Assembly (NCBI RefSeq): GCF_020012125.1
Contig: NZ_JAIFAG010000001.1
Coordinates: forward strand, 4,526,001-4,590,000
DNA length: 64,000 nucleotides
Direction: 5' to 3'
Source: Hymenobacter psoromatis
GTDB lineage: Bacteria; Bacteroidota; Bacteroidia; Cytophagales; Hymenobacteraceae
In this document: piece by piece, positions 18,057 to 26,616 of the stretch
Position numbering within the stretch: the stretch's first letter is position 1
How the letters are laid out: each line of letters begins with the position of its first letter
The notes under the pieces: model-generated
The model's database searches: none
The model's input: the letters and a program-made list of their open reading frames with translations, nothing else
Told to the model about the DNA's origin: nothing
Made by a program: the position numbers and the translations under genes

Positions 18057-18062
18057 CGGTTC

Positions 18063-19319
18063 CTAGTGGCTGGTTTCGGGTTCGTGGTTGGGCGCAGCGA
18101 TAACCGCCGCCGCGCCGGCCGCCAGGCGTTGCGCATTACGGCGACGTAAATACCAGCTTAAGCTCAGCAATAAAACTCCGCCAATTAAGAAGAACAGTGA
18201 CTTATCCAGGAAAGCCCAGGTGAGTTTGAAATACGCCACCATCGTGGCCACCACGAACAGCACGGTGCCCAGCGTGAGCTGCTCGGCGTCGGTGGCGCGG
18301 TGGGCGCGGGCCAGCACCGAGCCGGCGTGGGCGTACAGCACCACCAGCGTAGCCACGGCCAGCGGCAGCCCGCCCGGCAAGTAAAAGCCTGGTAGCAGCA
18401 GCAGCCAGTCGGGCAGCGTGGCCAGCCGGCCCCGCGCCCGCTTGCCGGCCACCGACAGCGCCAGCACCGCCGCCAGCGCGCCCAAGTAGGCCAGTACCGG
18501 CGGCCGCAGCAGCCCGGCATACTGGTCGGTTTCGCCAAACAAGGCCAGGCCGAGGGCAAATAAATAAGCCGCCACCAGCGGCGGCCCTTGCAGCGCCCGG
18601 CCGGCGGCGCGGTTGGGGTGCCAATCGCCGGCCGCATACACGAGCATGGCCGGCACGAAAAACCAGGTGATTTTGGCGTGCGTGAGCGCCACCCACAGCG
18701 CCGCCTGCCACAGCAGCCCAACGGCTAACAGACTGCCCACCAGCGTATCTGGTTGCCGCCACCAGCGCCAGCCGCTGCCCAGCGCCACCAGCCCGATGGT
18801 GGCGTAGCTAAACGTGCCCAGCGCCTGCGTGCAGTACGTTTGGACCGCCGCGCCGATGAGGATGGGTAGTAAAACGAGCGTCTGGCTATCGTATAAATAA
18901 CTCAGCAGCACGCCCGCTACTACCCAGGCCAGCAGGCCGCTCACGTCGTAGCCCACCAGCTGGTAAAGCTGGCTGGTAAGAATAATGCCGGCCCCAAACA
19001 GCACCAGGCCCAGCCCCAGCAGCCCATATCCCACGCGCCGGTTGCCGCGCCGCAAAAAATAGTCGCCGCCCGCATAGGCTGCCAGCAGGCTACCCAGCAG
19101 CAGCCCCAGCCGCACTACCGGGGGTAGGTTTTGCCAGTTGGCCGCCACCACGCTCAGCGCGCTCAGCCCCACCAAAATGCTGCCCAGCAGCGGCAGCAGG
19201 CCCACGGCCCGCACGGTCTCGGAGGGGTAGCGGGCCAGCAGGCGCTCCCGCTGCGCCTCCGTGATGAGGCCCTCGGCGACCCAGGCGGGACTATCGGTTT
19301 CGAGAAATTTTCGGGACAT
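18063..19319 (-). CDS. DUF2157 multi-pass membrane protein
   Basis: 418 residues. A soluble DUF2157 N-terminus (WVAEGLITEAQRERLLARYP) is followed by about ten to twelve hydrophobic helices and a short Arg-rich C-terminal tail. This architecture and the following GDYXXLXY gene are diagnostic for the pair. Role unknown. Its body is exceptionally GC-rich. Confidence 0.88.
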   Translation of the reverse strand: MSRKFLETDSPAWVAEGLITEAQRERLLARYPSETVRAVGLLPLLGSILVGLSALSVVAANWQNLPPVVRLGLLLGSLLAAYAGGDYFLRRGNRRVGYGLLGLGLVLFGAGIILTSQLYQLVGYDVSGLLAWVVAGVLLSYLYDSQTLVLLPILIGAAVQTYCTQALGTFSYATIGLVALGSGWRWWRQPDTLVGSLLAVGLLWQAALWVALTHAKITWFFVPAMLVYAAGDWHPNRAAGRALQGPPLVAAYLFALGLALFGETDQYAGLLRPPVLAYLGALAAVLALSVAGKRARGRLATLPDWLLLLPGFYLPGGLPLAVATLVVLYAHAGSVLARAHRATDAEQLTLGTVLFVVATMVAYFKLTWAFLDKSLFFLIGGVLLLSLSWYLRRRNAQRLAAGAAAVIAAPNHEPETSH

Positions 19320-19432
19320 AGCGTAGAGTGAGCTTCGGCTGGCCGGGTAGGGAATGTGCGGTAAGCTTTAGCTGGCCGGATGTCGGCTCGGGCTTCATTT
19401 TAATGGCAAGCTAAAGCCTACGCCCGTTTTTC

Positions 19433-20134
19433 TTACTTGGTGGCCCGCGTCATCTCGCGCTTGCCGGGCGGACCGGGCAGCTTCTCGGTGCGCCAGCCGG
19501 CGGCCCGCAGGTTGCGCCGAAACTGCCCCTGCGCGCAGTAGCTCACCAGCACCGCGCCCGGCGCGGCCGCCGCGTACAGCTTCGCAAATACGGCTTCGGT
19601 CCACAGCTCGGGCTGCTTCTCGGGGGCAAAGGCGTCGAAGTAGATGAGGTCGTAAAAGTCAGCACCTAAGTCAGCCTGCTGTACTGGCTGCTGAATCTTG
19701 GTTAGAAAGAGGGTTTCGTCAATTTCCATTACAACACTCCAGGGAGCCGCATGTATCTGCTTAAATACACGAAGGAAGGGGTAATTGGCCCATTGCGAAG
19801 CTAGCGCTGCCACAGCCTCGGGGGGCAGAGGATAGGTTTCGTAACCATCGTAAGAAATAAGTGCTCCCATAGCTTCAGCCGCTTCCAGCGTTAGTAGCGC
19901 GTTGAGGCCGGTGCCCAGGCCTACTTCTAGTACTTGTAATGGCCGCTCCCTACCCCCGCCCGCCGCCAGCAGCGGCTTTAGTCCCGCCTCAATAAACACG
20001 TGCCGCGACTCCTGCCGCGCGCCGTGCCGCGAGTGGTAGCACTCATCCAGCGCCGGCACGTAGAGCGTGGGCGAGCCGTCGGCGGTGGTTCGCACCTCTA
20101 CTTTTGGCCCGCCTTCCAATTGCTCACTGTTCAT
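19433..20134 (-). CDS. mnmD: tRNA U34 methyltransferase MnmD
   Basis: 233 residues from the ATG at 20134; a longer frame to 20473 overlaps a real plus-strand gene and is rejected. MnmD uses SAM to methylate nm5(s2)U34 of tRNA, the last step that MnmC does in Proteobacteria. The family start TLYVPALDECYHSRHGARQE, SAM loop EVGLGTGLNALLTL and YFDAFAPEKQPELW are all visible. No FAD domain is fused, as usual in this phylum. Divergent from the thioesterase at 20156 with only 21 bp between. Confidence 0.93.
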   Translation of the reverse strand: MNSEQLEGGPKVEVRTTADGSPTLYVPALDECYHSRHGARQESRHVFIEAGLKPLLAAGGGRERPLQVLEVGLGTGLNALLTLEAAEAMGALISYDGYETYPLPPEAVAALASQWANYPFLRVFKQIHAAPWSVVMEIDETLFLTKIQQPVQQADLGADFYDLIYFDAFAPEKQPELWTEAVFAKLYAAAAPGAVLVSYCAQGQFRRNLRAAGWRTEKLPGPPGKREMTRATK

Positions 20135-20155
20135 TACTAACTGTTCATTGAAAAG

Positions 20156-20578
20156 ATGCCCCGCGTAAAAGTAAGTTTGCCCGCCAGCTTCGGCTTTGCC
20201 GTCACGCTGCCCGTCCGCATCACCGACCTCAACTACGGCGCGCACCTCGGCAACGATGCCCTGCTGAGTTTGCTGCACGAGGCGCGGGTGCAGTTTCTGG
20301 CCCACCTCGGCGCAGTCGAGTTTGACTCCGCTACCAAGCTGGGTTTTATTATGGTTGATGTGGCCATTGAGTACAAAGCGGAGGCGTTTTACGGCGACGT
20401 GCTCACTATCCGGCTGGCCGTCAACGACTTGAATAAGTACGGCTTTGATATAGTGTACTTGGTTGAAAACCAAGCGGGTAGGGAAGTGGCCCGTGCCAAA
20501 ACCGGCATGCTGTGCTTCGACTACAACACGCGCAAGCTGCGCCCCCTACCCCCCGAGCTGGCCGCCAAGGTCGGCTAA
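20156..20578 (+). CDS. acyl-CoA thioesterase, 4HBT hotdog fold
   Basis: 140 residues. The hotdog core has RITDLNYGAHLGNDALLSLLHEAR, where D-x-x-x-G-H-x-x-N-D replaces the usual active-site pattern, then FIMVDVAIEYKAEAFYGD. Probably hydrolyses an acyl thioester. A TPP riboswitch on the opposite strand points at its 3' end. Confidence 0.87.
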   Translation: MPRVKVSLPASFGFAVTLPVRITDLNYGAHLGNDALLSLLHEARVQFLAHLGAVEFDSATKLGFIMVDVAIEYKAEAFYGDVLTIRLAVNDLNKYGFDIVYLVENQAGREVARAKTGMLCFDYNTRKLRPLPPELAAKVG

Positions 20579-20633
20579 GCCTAGATGAGGCTGGCCGCGC
20601 CTAGTTCACCCAGGTAGCCGCAGGCGGGCCAGT

Positions 20634-20714
20634 ACTTCTCCCTTTGCCTAGCATTATCTGGTTCAGGTTAGAAGGGTATCGGCTCAGCCTTGCTCGTGCA
20701 AATCACCCCTAAGT
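20634..20714 (-). promoter_or_regulatory. orphan TPP (THI-box) riboswitch
   Basis: Read on the minus strand: P1 ACTT/AAGT, the GGGGTG box, a P3 hairpin TTTGC-ACGA-GCAAG, GCTGAG, the ACCCTT/AAAGGG helix, CCTGAACCAGATAATG and AGGGAG, all in canonical THI order. The P5 helix CCAG/CTAG around ATAATG has one C-A mismatch. No thiamine gene lies downstream: the next minus-strand start is mnmD 500 bp away, behind the opposing thioesterase gene. It is either a decayed leader or the 5' end of an antisense RNA. Confidence 0.85.
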
Positions 20715-20869
20715 CTATGCGGCGAAGGTGGGCGGCGGAAGATGCGTGGCAGCTGAGCCGGGCCGTGTTTGCCGGAATCTTATGCGGCTCCATGATTAAC
20801 AGCATTCTATACTAGTTTACTTTCTACTGAGATGGTGTGCCTTTATAAAGCATTCATTTTCTTGCTCGT

Positions 20870-21340
20870 ATGAGTTTATTTTTACAAAAACCCCTTCGAT
20901 TAGTCCTGTTGGGCAGTATTGCTTTTTTCGTTGTTCGACCAGTGGCAGCACAAACTGTTGCTGTACCAGCTAAGGCTGAGACCCAATATGTATACGTGGA
21001 GAAACTCCCAGAACTGCCTGGTGGCGGCGGCGAGCATGCCGTAGTTACAGCTATTCAACAGCGTGTGATATACCCACCCGCAGCAATTCGTGAGCAACTG
21101 GAAGGCCGCACGAAAGTTTGGTTTGTTGTTAAGGCAGATGGAGGCATTGGGGCAGTGCGTATTACAGAATCTCTGCGGGCCGACTGTGACTCGGCTGTAG
21201 TAGAAGCTGTGCGGCAATTACCGCACTTTGAGCCAGGCATTATAGCGGGCAAGCCATCGGCCATTGGTTATACTATACCGATAACGTTTCGGCTGCAAAA
21301 AGTCGCCCGTCCGCACCTGGGAGTCGGTTCGGGCAACTAA
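20870..21340 (+). CDS. TonB C-terminal domain protein, secreted
   Basis: 156 residues. A signal peptide (hydrophobic LVLLGSIAFFVV, cleavage near AAA/VAAQ) precedes an energy-transducer TonB_C domain: VIYPPAAIREQLEGRTKVWFVV, then ITESLRADCDSAVVEAVRQLP and a TIPITF strand. The domain normally contacts TonB-dependent receptors. Here there is no membrane anchor beyond the signal, so it may be a free periplasmic TonB-like protein. GC content is lower than that of its neighbours. Confidence 0.82.
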   Translation: MSLFLQKPLRLVLLGSIAFFVVRPVAAQTVAVPAKAETQYVYVEKLPELPGGGGEHAVVTAIQQRVIYPPAAIREQLEGRTKVWFVVKADGGIGAVRITESLRADCDSAVVEAVRQLPHFEPGIIAGKPSAIGYTIPITFRLQKVARPHLGVGSGN

Positions 21341-21380
21341 GTCGCCGTTACCACCCGGAACCTAACCGCTTGGGCAGTTG

Positions 21381-21388
21381 TATTTTTG
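21381..21388 (+). promoter_or_regulatory. -7 box TATTTTTG just before rlmN
   Basis: TATTTTTG ends 4 bp before the preferred rlmN ATG (21393), so a leaderless transcript is likely. A CTTGGG at 21369-21374 is too close to be a good -33 element. Confidence 0.45.
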
Positions 21389-21392
21389 TGCT

Positions 21393-22475
21393 ATGCTGTT
21401 CGAATTACCCCTAGCCCCCACGCCGTCCGCCAAACGCGACATTCGCAAAACCTCGCCCGACGACCTCAAGGCGTTTATGGTGGAGCACGGCGAAAAGCCG
21501 TTTCGTGCCAAGCAGGTGAGCGAATGGCTGTGGAAAAATACGGCCGGCTCGTTTGAGGAAATGAATAACATCTCGCTGGCTACCCGCGAGCTGCTGGCCG
21601 CCCACTTCGTGATAAACGGCGTGGCGGTGCAAAACCAGCAGCTCAGCGCCGATGGCACCATCAAGTCGGCCTTTCGGCTGCACGATGGCAACGTGGTGGA
21701 AGGCGTGCTCATCCCGCACGATACGCGCATGACGGCCTGCATTTCGAGCCAGGTGGGCTGCTCGCTCACGTGTAAGTTTTGCGCCACCGGCTACATGGAC
21801 CGTAAGCGCAACCTCGACGCGGCCGAGATTTACGACCAGGTGGTGCGCATCCGCGAGCAGTGCGAGGCCCAGTATGGCACGCCGCTCACCAACATTGTGT
21901 ACATGGGCATGGGCGAGCCGCTGCTCAATTACGCCAACGTGGTGGAAAGCGTGCGCCGCATCACCGCACCCGATGGCCTGAACATGGCCCCGCGCCGCAT
22001 CACCATCAGCACCGCCGGCATCGCCAAGATGATAAAAAAGCTGGCCGATGACGACGTGAAAGCCAACCTCGCCCTGAGCCTGCACGCGCCCAACGACACG
22101 AAGCGCAACGAGATTATGCCCATCAACGAGGCCAATTCGCTCGCCGCGCTCAAGGAAGCCTTGCAATACTACCACGAGAAAACGGGCCGCAAAGTCACCT
22201 ACGAATACATTGTGTTCGACGGCTTTAACGACACGCTGCAAGATGCCGCCGAGCTGCACGTCATCAGCAAGTGGCTGCCCTGCAAAATCAATCTTATCGA
22301 GTATAATCCCATCGAAAACGCCAGCTACCAGAACGCGGAGGCCGATAAAATCACGGCCTTCCACAAGTACCTGGCCGACCGCGGCGTGCAAACCAACATC
22401 CGCCGCTCGCGGGGCAAAGACATTGACGCCGCCTGCGGGCAACTGGCGGGCAAGGAAAAGGCCGCGGCGGCCTGA
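21393..22475 (+). CDS. rlmN: 23S rRNA (A2503-C2)/tRNA (A37-C2) methyltransferase RlmN
   Basis: 360 residues from the ATG at 21393 (a TTG 15 bp upstream is less likely). Radical-SAM enzyme that methylates A2503 of 23S rRNA and A37 of some tRNAs. The 4Fe-4S motif CKFCATG with its upstream Cys, the YMGMGEPLLNY segment and the resolving C-terminal Cys (DAACGQLAG) are present. Length is usual. Confidence 0.96.
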   Translation: MLFELPLAPTPSAKRDIRKTSPDDLKAFMVEHGEKPFRAKQVSEWLWKNTAGSFEEMNNISLATRELLAAHFVINGVAVQNQQLSADGTIKSAFRLHDGNVVEGVLIPHDTRMTACISSQVGCSLTCKFCATGYMDRKRNLDAAEIYDQVVRIREQCEAQYGTPLTNIVYMGMGEPLLNYANVVESVRRITAPDGLNMAPRRITISTAGIAKMIKKLADDDVKANLALSLHAPNDTKRNEIMPINEANSLAALKEALQYYHEKTGRKVTYEYIVFDGFNDTLQDAAELHVISKWLPCKINLIEYNPIENASYQNAEADKITAFHKYLADRGVQTNIRRSRGKDIDAACGQLAGKEKAAAA

Positions 22476-22519
22476 GCCCTACCCCCTCCGTCCCCGCGAA
22501 GCCCCGCGGTCAGCCCAGC

Positions 22520-23524
22520 CTACCGCAGCTTGATTTTACCAAACCGATACGCTACATCCAGATAAGCCGGATAGATGCCGCTGTTGTTGCGCGAGGTGAA
22601 GTAGAGCGCCCCCAGGCTGCCGCTGAAGCGGGGCGAGGCGTAGCGGAAACCGGCCAGGCCGGCAAAATCCCCATTGGTATTGAAATTTGCGATGTACGTT
22701 TCGTTGACCAGCGAAAACAGGCGTGATAACCGGACATTAGCCCCGATAACTGCCACCGGCGAGCTGCCAACGCCCTCGCTGCCAAAGCCGTAGCCCAAGC
22801 CAAGGGTCACGTTGGTATCGGCTGAGCCGTAGGTGGCCATGCCGTAGCCTACGCCGGCGCTGCCGCTACCCCCGGCAATGCCCGTGGCGAAGCCAAACAG
22901 CACTCCCGCTCCCACGTGCAGCTTATCGCTCACCGGCACGCTCAGCTTGGGCGTCAAGGCCAGGGCCGGCACGCCCACAAACGGTATCACGGGCACGAGC
23001 AGGCCCAAAGAGATATTATCGGTCAGGCCGTAATTAACTCCCAGCAAAAACACGTCAATCGCCTGCACGTAGCCTTCGCCTTCGTGCAGGCCGCGGGCCG
23101 TGGGAGCCAGGAACATGCGCGTGCCGTTGCCCACGTAGTCGAAGCCGCGTCGCGCCTGTTCGGGCGTCTGCGACATCAGCTGCCGCAGGTTGGTCCGCTG
23201 CACCGTCACCAGGCCCAACTCCCGGGTTTCAAAGGTCAGCGTCAGGTCGGTGCTGGCTTGCAGCGTGCCACTAAACTGCGTGCCCCCGACGGTTTCCACG
23301 CTGTACACCTGCCCGATGACTTCGGGATGGCCGATAACCTCGGCCGATGGCAGCGCGGTCGAGCGCACGGGAGGAACCGGCTGGCTGGCGGGGGTAGGCG
23401 GCCCAAGCGGCTGGGCGGGCTGCGGCGCGCCGGGCAACACTGGCCGCTGGGCAAAGGCAGGCCCGGCCAGCAGACTCAACAAACCCAGCAGTGCGAAAGA
23501 GAAACGCATTCGTAGGGGCCGCAA
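22520..23524 (-). CDS. secreted outer-membrane-like protein, unknown
   Basis: 334 residues. A signal peptide ends at GPAFAQ, then comes a Pro-rich linker. A segment of about 60 residues (VYSVETVGGTQFSGTLQAS) looks like a small beta domain. The remaining 200 residues have alternating Gly-rich beta strands ending in DVAYRFGKIKLR, consistent with a beta-barrel closing strand. I do not recognise the family. An inner ATG at 23509 is also possible. Confidence 0.72.
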   Translation of the reverse strand: MRPLRMRFSFALLGLLSLLAGPAFAQRPVLPGAPQPAQPLGPPTPASQPVPPVRSTALPSAEVIGHPEVIGQVYSVETVGGTQFSGTLQASTDLTLTFETRELGLVTVQRTNLRQLMSQTPEQARRGFDYVGNGTRMFLAPTARGLHEGEGYVQAIDVFLLGVNYGLTDNISLGLLVPVIPFVGVPALALTPKLSVPVSDKLHVGAGVLFGFATGIAGGSGSAGVGYGMATYGSADTNVTLGLGYGFGSEGVGSSPVAVIGANVRLSRLFSLVNETYIANFNTNGDFAGLAGFRYASPRFSGSLGALYFTSRNNSGIYPAYLDVAYRFGKIKLR

Positions 23525-23735
23525 GGAAAGTGGCTTGCTACCGCCGTAAAGATGCAGGGTTCCTACCCGGTAGTTGCAACCCTATTTGATTGGCTATCAG
23601 ACTTTAGCTAGCCTCTTATTATGGGTCCAATAGCCGCGCAGGCACTTGATAATCTATTGATGAAGAATTGATTAAAATAAAAAGGCGATGTATTTTTCTT
23701 TCTTTTCAGCTGACTTTAGCCAACTAAAATTTTCC

Positions 23736-24704
23736 CTACCCCCGCCAGCTGCCGGTGCTCGGCGGCCGGCCGCTAGCCTTCTCGCTTTCCGACTCGCCGG
23801 GCGGCACCTCAATCGTTTCGACGCGCACGGCGTGGGCTTTGGGCTGGATGCGCTGCCCGAAGGCATCGGCGAATTCCTGGGTGAACTCGGCCCCGAAAAA
23901 GATAATGAGCGAGGAATAGTTAATCCAGACCAGCAGCACAATGGCCGAGCCCGCCGCCCCAAAGGCCGACCCCGGATTTGCCTTAGCTATATAAAAGGAA
24001 ATCAAGAACTTACCTAAAATAAAGAGCGCCGCCGTAATGAAAGCCCCAATGCCCACATCGCGCCAGCGAATAATGGCATCGGGCAAAAAACGGTATATCA
24101 GCCCGAAAAGTAGCGTAGTAACCAGCAGCGATAAAACAAAGTCAACCAGCTTGATAGCAATGAGCCCGACTTCGGGCAGGATACGCGCCAGATAGCCCGT
24201 AAAAAAACTTACCAAAGCGGTGATTATAAAGGAGATAAGTAGTAGTAGCGCCACACTTAGGATGAGTCCGAACGAAAGCAGCCGCTGCCGCACGTAGTCC
24301 CAGATGCCAATGCCATCGGTCTTAACTTTCAGGTTCCAGATGTCGTTGATACTTTCCTGCAAGGTGACGAAAAACGTGGTAGCCGTGAACACCAGCGTAC
24401 CCAGCCCGATGGCCGTGGCCAGGCCCGATTTGTTGGACAGCGTGAACTGCGCAATGCTGTCTTGCAAGAACTTAGCCGAGTCGGCCCCCACCAGTCCGCG
24501 CAGCTGCCCATAAATCTGCCCGGTCAGGGCATCGCCCCCGTACACGGAACTGGCCAGCGTGACGACGATGAGTAGCAGGGGGGGTAGGGAAAAAATGGTG
24601 TAGTACGACAAGGCCGCCGCGTGCCGAAACGAGTTGTTCGTGGTGAACTCGCTGGCGGAGGCTTTAAAGATGGCGACGATATCCGAGAATTTATATTGCG
24701 TCAT
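23736..24704 (-). CDS. YihY/virulence factor BrkB family membrane protein
   Basis: 322 residues from the ATG at 24704; a longer frame to 24971 adds an unrelated Arg-rich tail and is not used. About six hydrophobic helices. Family motifs: FTTNNSFRHAAALSYYTIFSLPPLLL at the start, ESINDIWNLKV near residue 110, FLPDAIIRWRDVGIGAFITA near 205, and INYSSLIIFFGAEFTQEFA at the end. Function in the family remains unsettled. The stop codon overlaps a CTACCCC heptamer. Confidence 0.9.
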   Translation of the reverse strand: MTQYKFSDIVAIFKASASEFTTNNSFRHAAALSYYTIFSLPPLLLIVVTLASSVYGGDALTGQIYGQLRGLVGADSAKFLQDSIAQFTLSNKSGLATAIGLGTLVFTATTFFVTLQESINDIWNLKVKTDGIGIWDYVRQRLLSFGLILSVALLLLISFIITALVSFFTGYLARILPEVGLIAIKLVDFVLSLLVTTLLFGLIYRFLPDAIIRWRDVGIGAFITAALFILGKFLISFYIAKANPGSAFGAAGSAIVLLVWINYSSLIIFFGAEFTQEFADAFGQRIQPKAHAVRVETIEVPPGESESEKASGRPPSTGSWRG

Positions 24705-24861
24705 AATAGGAGGCGAAAAAAGCGACGCGCACCAGGGCCGGGTGCTGGCGCAAGGAGGCGCGCCAGTTGGCCGCTCTCTAAGAATACGGTCGCCACGGGT
24801 TTTTGCCTGAAAACTACCTAAAAAATAACCTGGCGCGGCGTTCAAGTTGCCGCGCGCTGCG

Positions 24862-25614
24862 CTACCCCGCCCGCAGCGCCCAGCGCAACGGAGCAATGGG
24901 AGCCTGGCGCAACGCCACCGCCAACTCGGCATCATCTCGGAAGCACAATTGGTGCAGCTCCTGAGCCTCAACGCTCACTTCCAGTTCTTTAACCGCAAAA
25001 GGCCAAGGTCGCACCACGGCCGGCGTGCCCGGCCCGGCGGGCTGGCTCACGTAGCTGGCGTGCGGCTGGTGGCTGGGGGGTAGGGCGCTGATTTCGACCT
25101 CGCGGCCCATCTCGGGTAGTTCCTGCCGGCAGAGGATGAGTGAGAGGCGGTCGGCCCAGTGCAGCAGGTCATAGGCCTGGCGGGCCTGGGTTTTGGTGAG
25201 GTGTAATTCTTTGGTCCAGCGCGCCTGGCCCGCCCGCAGCTCATCCAAAAACACTTCTATACCTAGCTGCCTGCCGCGCAGCGGCTCGTATAATGTGCTC
25301 AGATGCAGGCTAGTAAGCAGGCTGCGCCAGCGCCCCTGGAAGCGCGCCGCGTGCAGCACGCCGGTAGCCTGCTCCAGGGAAAAGGGTAGCTGCGTGAAGT
25401 TGGCCGGGGCACCGGCGGGCGTGAGGCCGTGGTGGCCGCCGCGCCCATGCCAGGCCGCCTGCTCGTCGTCGTGCTGCGCAATGGCTGCCAGCAGGCCCAC
25501 CCAGCGGTCGGGGGGTAGGAAAGGCGGCCAGGCCCAGGCCAACTGCATAGCCAGCAGCGCGTGCGCCTGCTGGTAAATAACCTGCCAGCCAATAGGGGTT
25601 GGGTTGACTATCAT
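24862..25614 (-). CDS. DUF3891 family protein
   Basis: 250 residues from the ATG at 25614. An HD-like helical arrangement: AIAQHDDEQAAWHG near residue 45 and LLHWADRLSLILCRQELPEMGR near 165, the hallmark stretches of DUF3891. It is soluble and of unknown activity. The frame extends 9 codons upstream, but the inner Met begins the conserved IVNPTPIGWQ. Confidence 0.83.
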   Translation of the reverse strand: MIVNPTPIGWQVIYQQAHALLAMQLAWAWPPFLPPDRWVGLLAAIAQHDDEQAAWHGRGGHHGLTPAGAPANFTQLPFSLEQATGVLHAARFQGRWRSLLTSLHLSTLYEPLRGRQLGIEVFLDELRAGQARWTKELHLTKTQARQAYDLLHWADRLSLILCRQELPEMGREVEISALPPSHQPHASYVSQPAGPGTPAVVRPWPFAVKELEVSVEAQELHQLCFRDDAELAVALRQAPIAPLRWALRAG

Positions 25615-25672
25615 GAGAAAATGCCAGGATTTTTGACGCAATTTTGGGGATTATACGGCGAAAGAAATAATC

Positions 25673-25700
25673 TGTCATTGTAAGCAAGGCGAAGAAATAA
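25673..25700. repeat. half copy of the dispersed palindrome, copy E
   Basis: CTGTCATTGTAAGCAAGGCG resembles the outer arm of the palindrome family (compare TGTCATTGCGAGCAGAGCG at copy B), but no complementary second arm follows before the TerC gene. A degraded single arm. Confidence 0.55.
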
Positions 25701-25732
25701 TAGATTATGCACATCTCTCTGCTTCTACCCCC

Positions 25733-26497
25733 ATGTTCGCAGAATTGCAAGATATTCTGGACCATCCGCTGCCCTCGCTGGCGGTAGTCGGCAACCTTAT
25801 CATCATCGAAAGCCTGCTTTCGGTAGATAATGCGGCCGTACTCGCCACGATGGTGAGCGACCTGCCCCGCGAGCGCCGCAAACAGGCCCTGCGCTACGGC
25901 ATCTTCGGGGCCTATCTGTTTCGGGGGCTGTGCCTGGTTTTTGCAGCCTATCTGGTCGAGTTCTGGTACCTAAAGCCGCTGGGCGGCCTGTACCTGCTAT
26001 ATCTGGCTCTCAACTACTTCTTTGCCGCGCCGGCTAGCCACGAGGACGCGCCTCTCAAAGAAAAAAGCTGGCTCTACCGCCGCACGCTGGGCCTGCTGGG
26101 CCCGTTCTGGGCCACCGTAGCCATGATTGAGTTGATGGACGTAGCTTTTTCCATCGATAACGTATTCGCGGTGGTGGCCTTCAGTAGCAACCTGCTGCTG
26201 ATAACAACGGGCGTGTTCATCGGCATCCTGGCCATGCGGCTGGTGGCGCAGGCGTTCGTGGGACCAATGGGCCAGTATCCGTTTCTGGAAACCTCGGCCT
26301 TTGTGATTATCGGCGTGCTGGGTCTCAAGCTGCTGCTTTCCTTGCCAGCGCATTTTGCGCCTACCCACCCGGTTAGCCGCTTCCTTACCAGCGAAGTGGC
26401 CGAAGTCGGGCTCACGGTGCTCACCATCGCCACGTTTGGGGTGCCGCTGCTTTCCTCGCGGCTGCTGGGCTGGCCGCGCCGCCTGGGCGGCAGGTAA
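25733..26497 (+). CDS. TerC-family integral membrane protein
   Basis: 254 residues with about seven hydrophobic helices. The two family repeats with buried acidic residues are clear: ESLLSVDNAAVLATMV near residue 23 and ELMDVAFSIDNVFAVVAF near residue 129. TerC/Alx/YceF-like proteins act in metal (often Mn) export or metalation of secreted proteins. The specific ion is inferred only from the family. Confidence 0.9.
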   Translation: MFAELQDILDHPLPSLAVVGNLIIIESLLSVDNAAVLATMVSDLPRERRKQALRYGIFGAYLFRGLCLVFAAYLVEFWYLKPLGGLYLLYLALNYFFAAPASHEDAPLKEKSWLYRRTLGLLGPFWATVAMIELMDVAFSIDNVFAVVAFSSNLLLITTGVFIGILAMRLVAQAFVGPMGQYPFLETSAFVIIGVLGLKLLLSLPAHFAPTHPVSRFLTSEVAEVGLTVLTIATFGVPLLSSRLLGWPRRLGGR

Positions 26498-26616
26498 GAA
26501 CAGGCGGGGCTAGCCAGGCTATCAGTTTGTTACTCATTTTCTCTTCATGCTTTGCGGGAGTGAAACGAGTCTAGCTTTGCTGGTGAGCAAAACAGCTCCC
26601 TTTTATTTCCTTCTTA

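Noticed and set aside
20135..20473. N-terminal extension of mnmD
   Set aside because: It would run antisense through the thioesterase gene and has no family similarity; the ATG at 20134 begins the MnmD homology.
20717..20815. 32-codon plus-strand frame (MRRRWAAEDAWQLS...)
   Set aside because: Too short and no family recognised; it overlaps the leader side of the riboswitch. Possibly a gene remnant, but not supportable.
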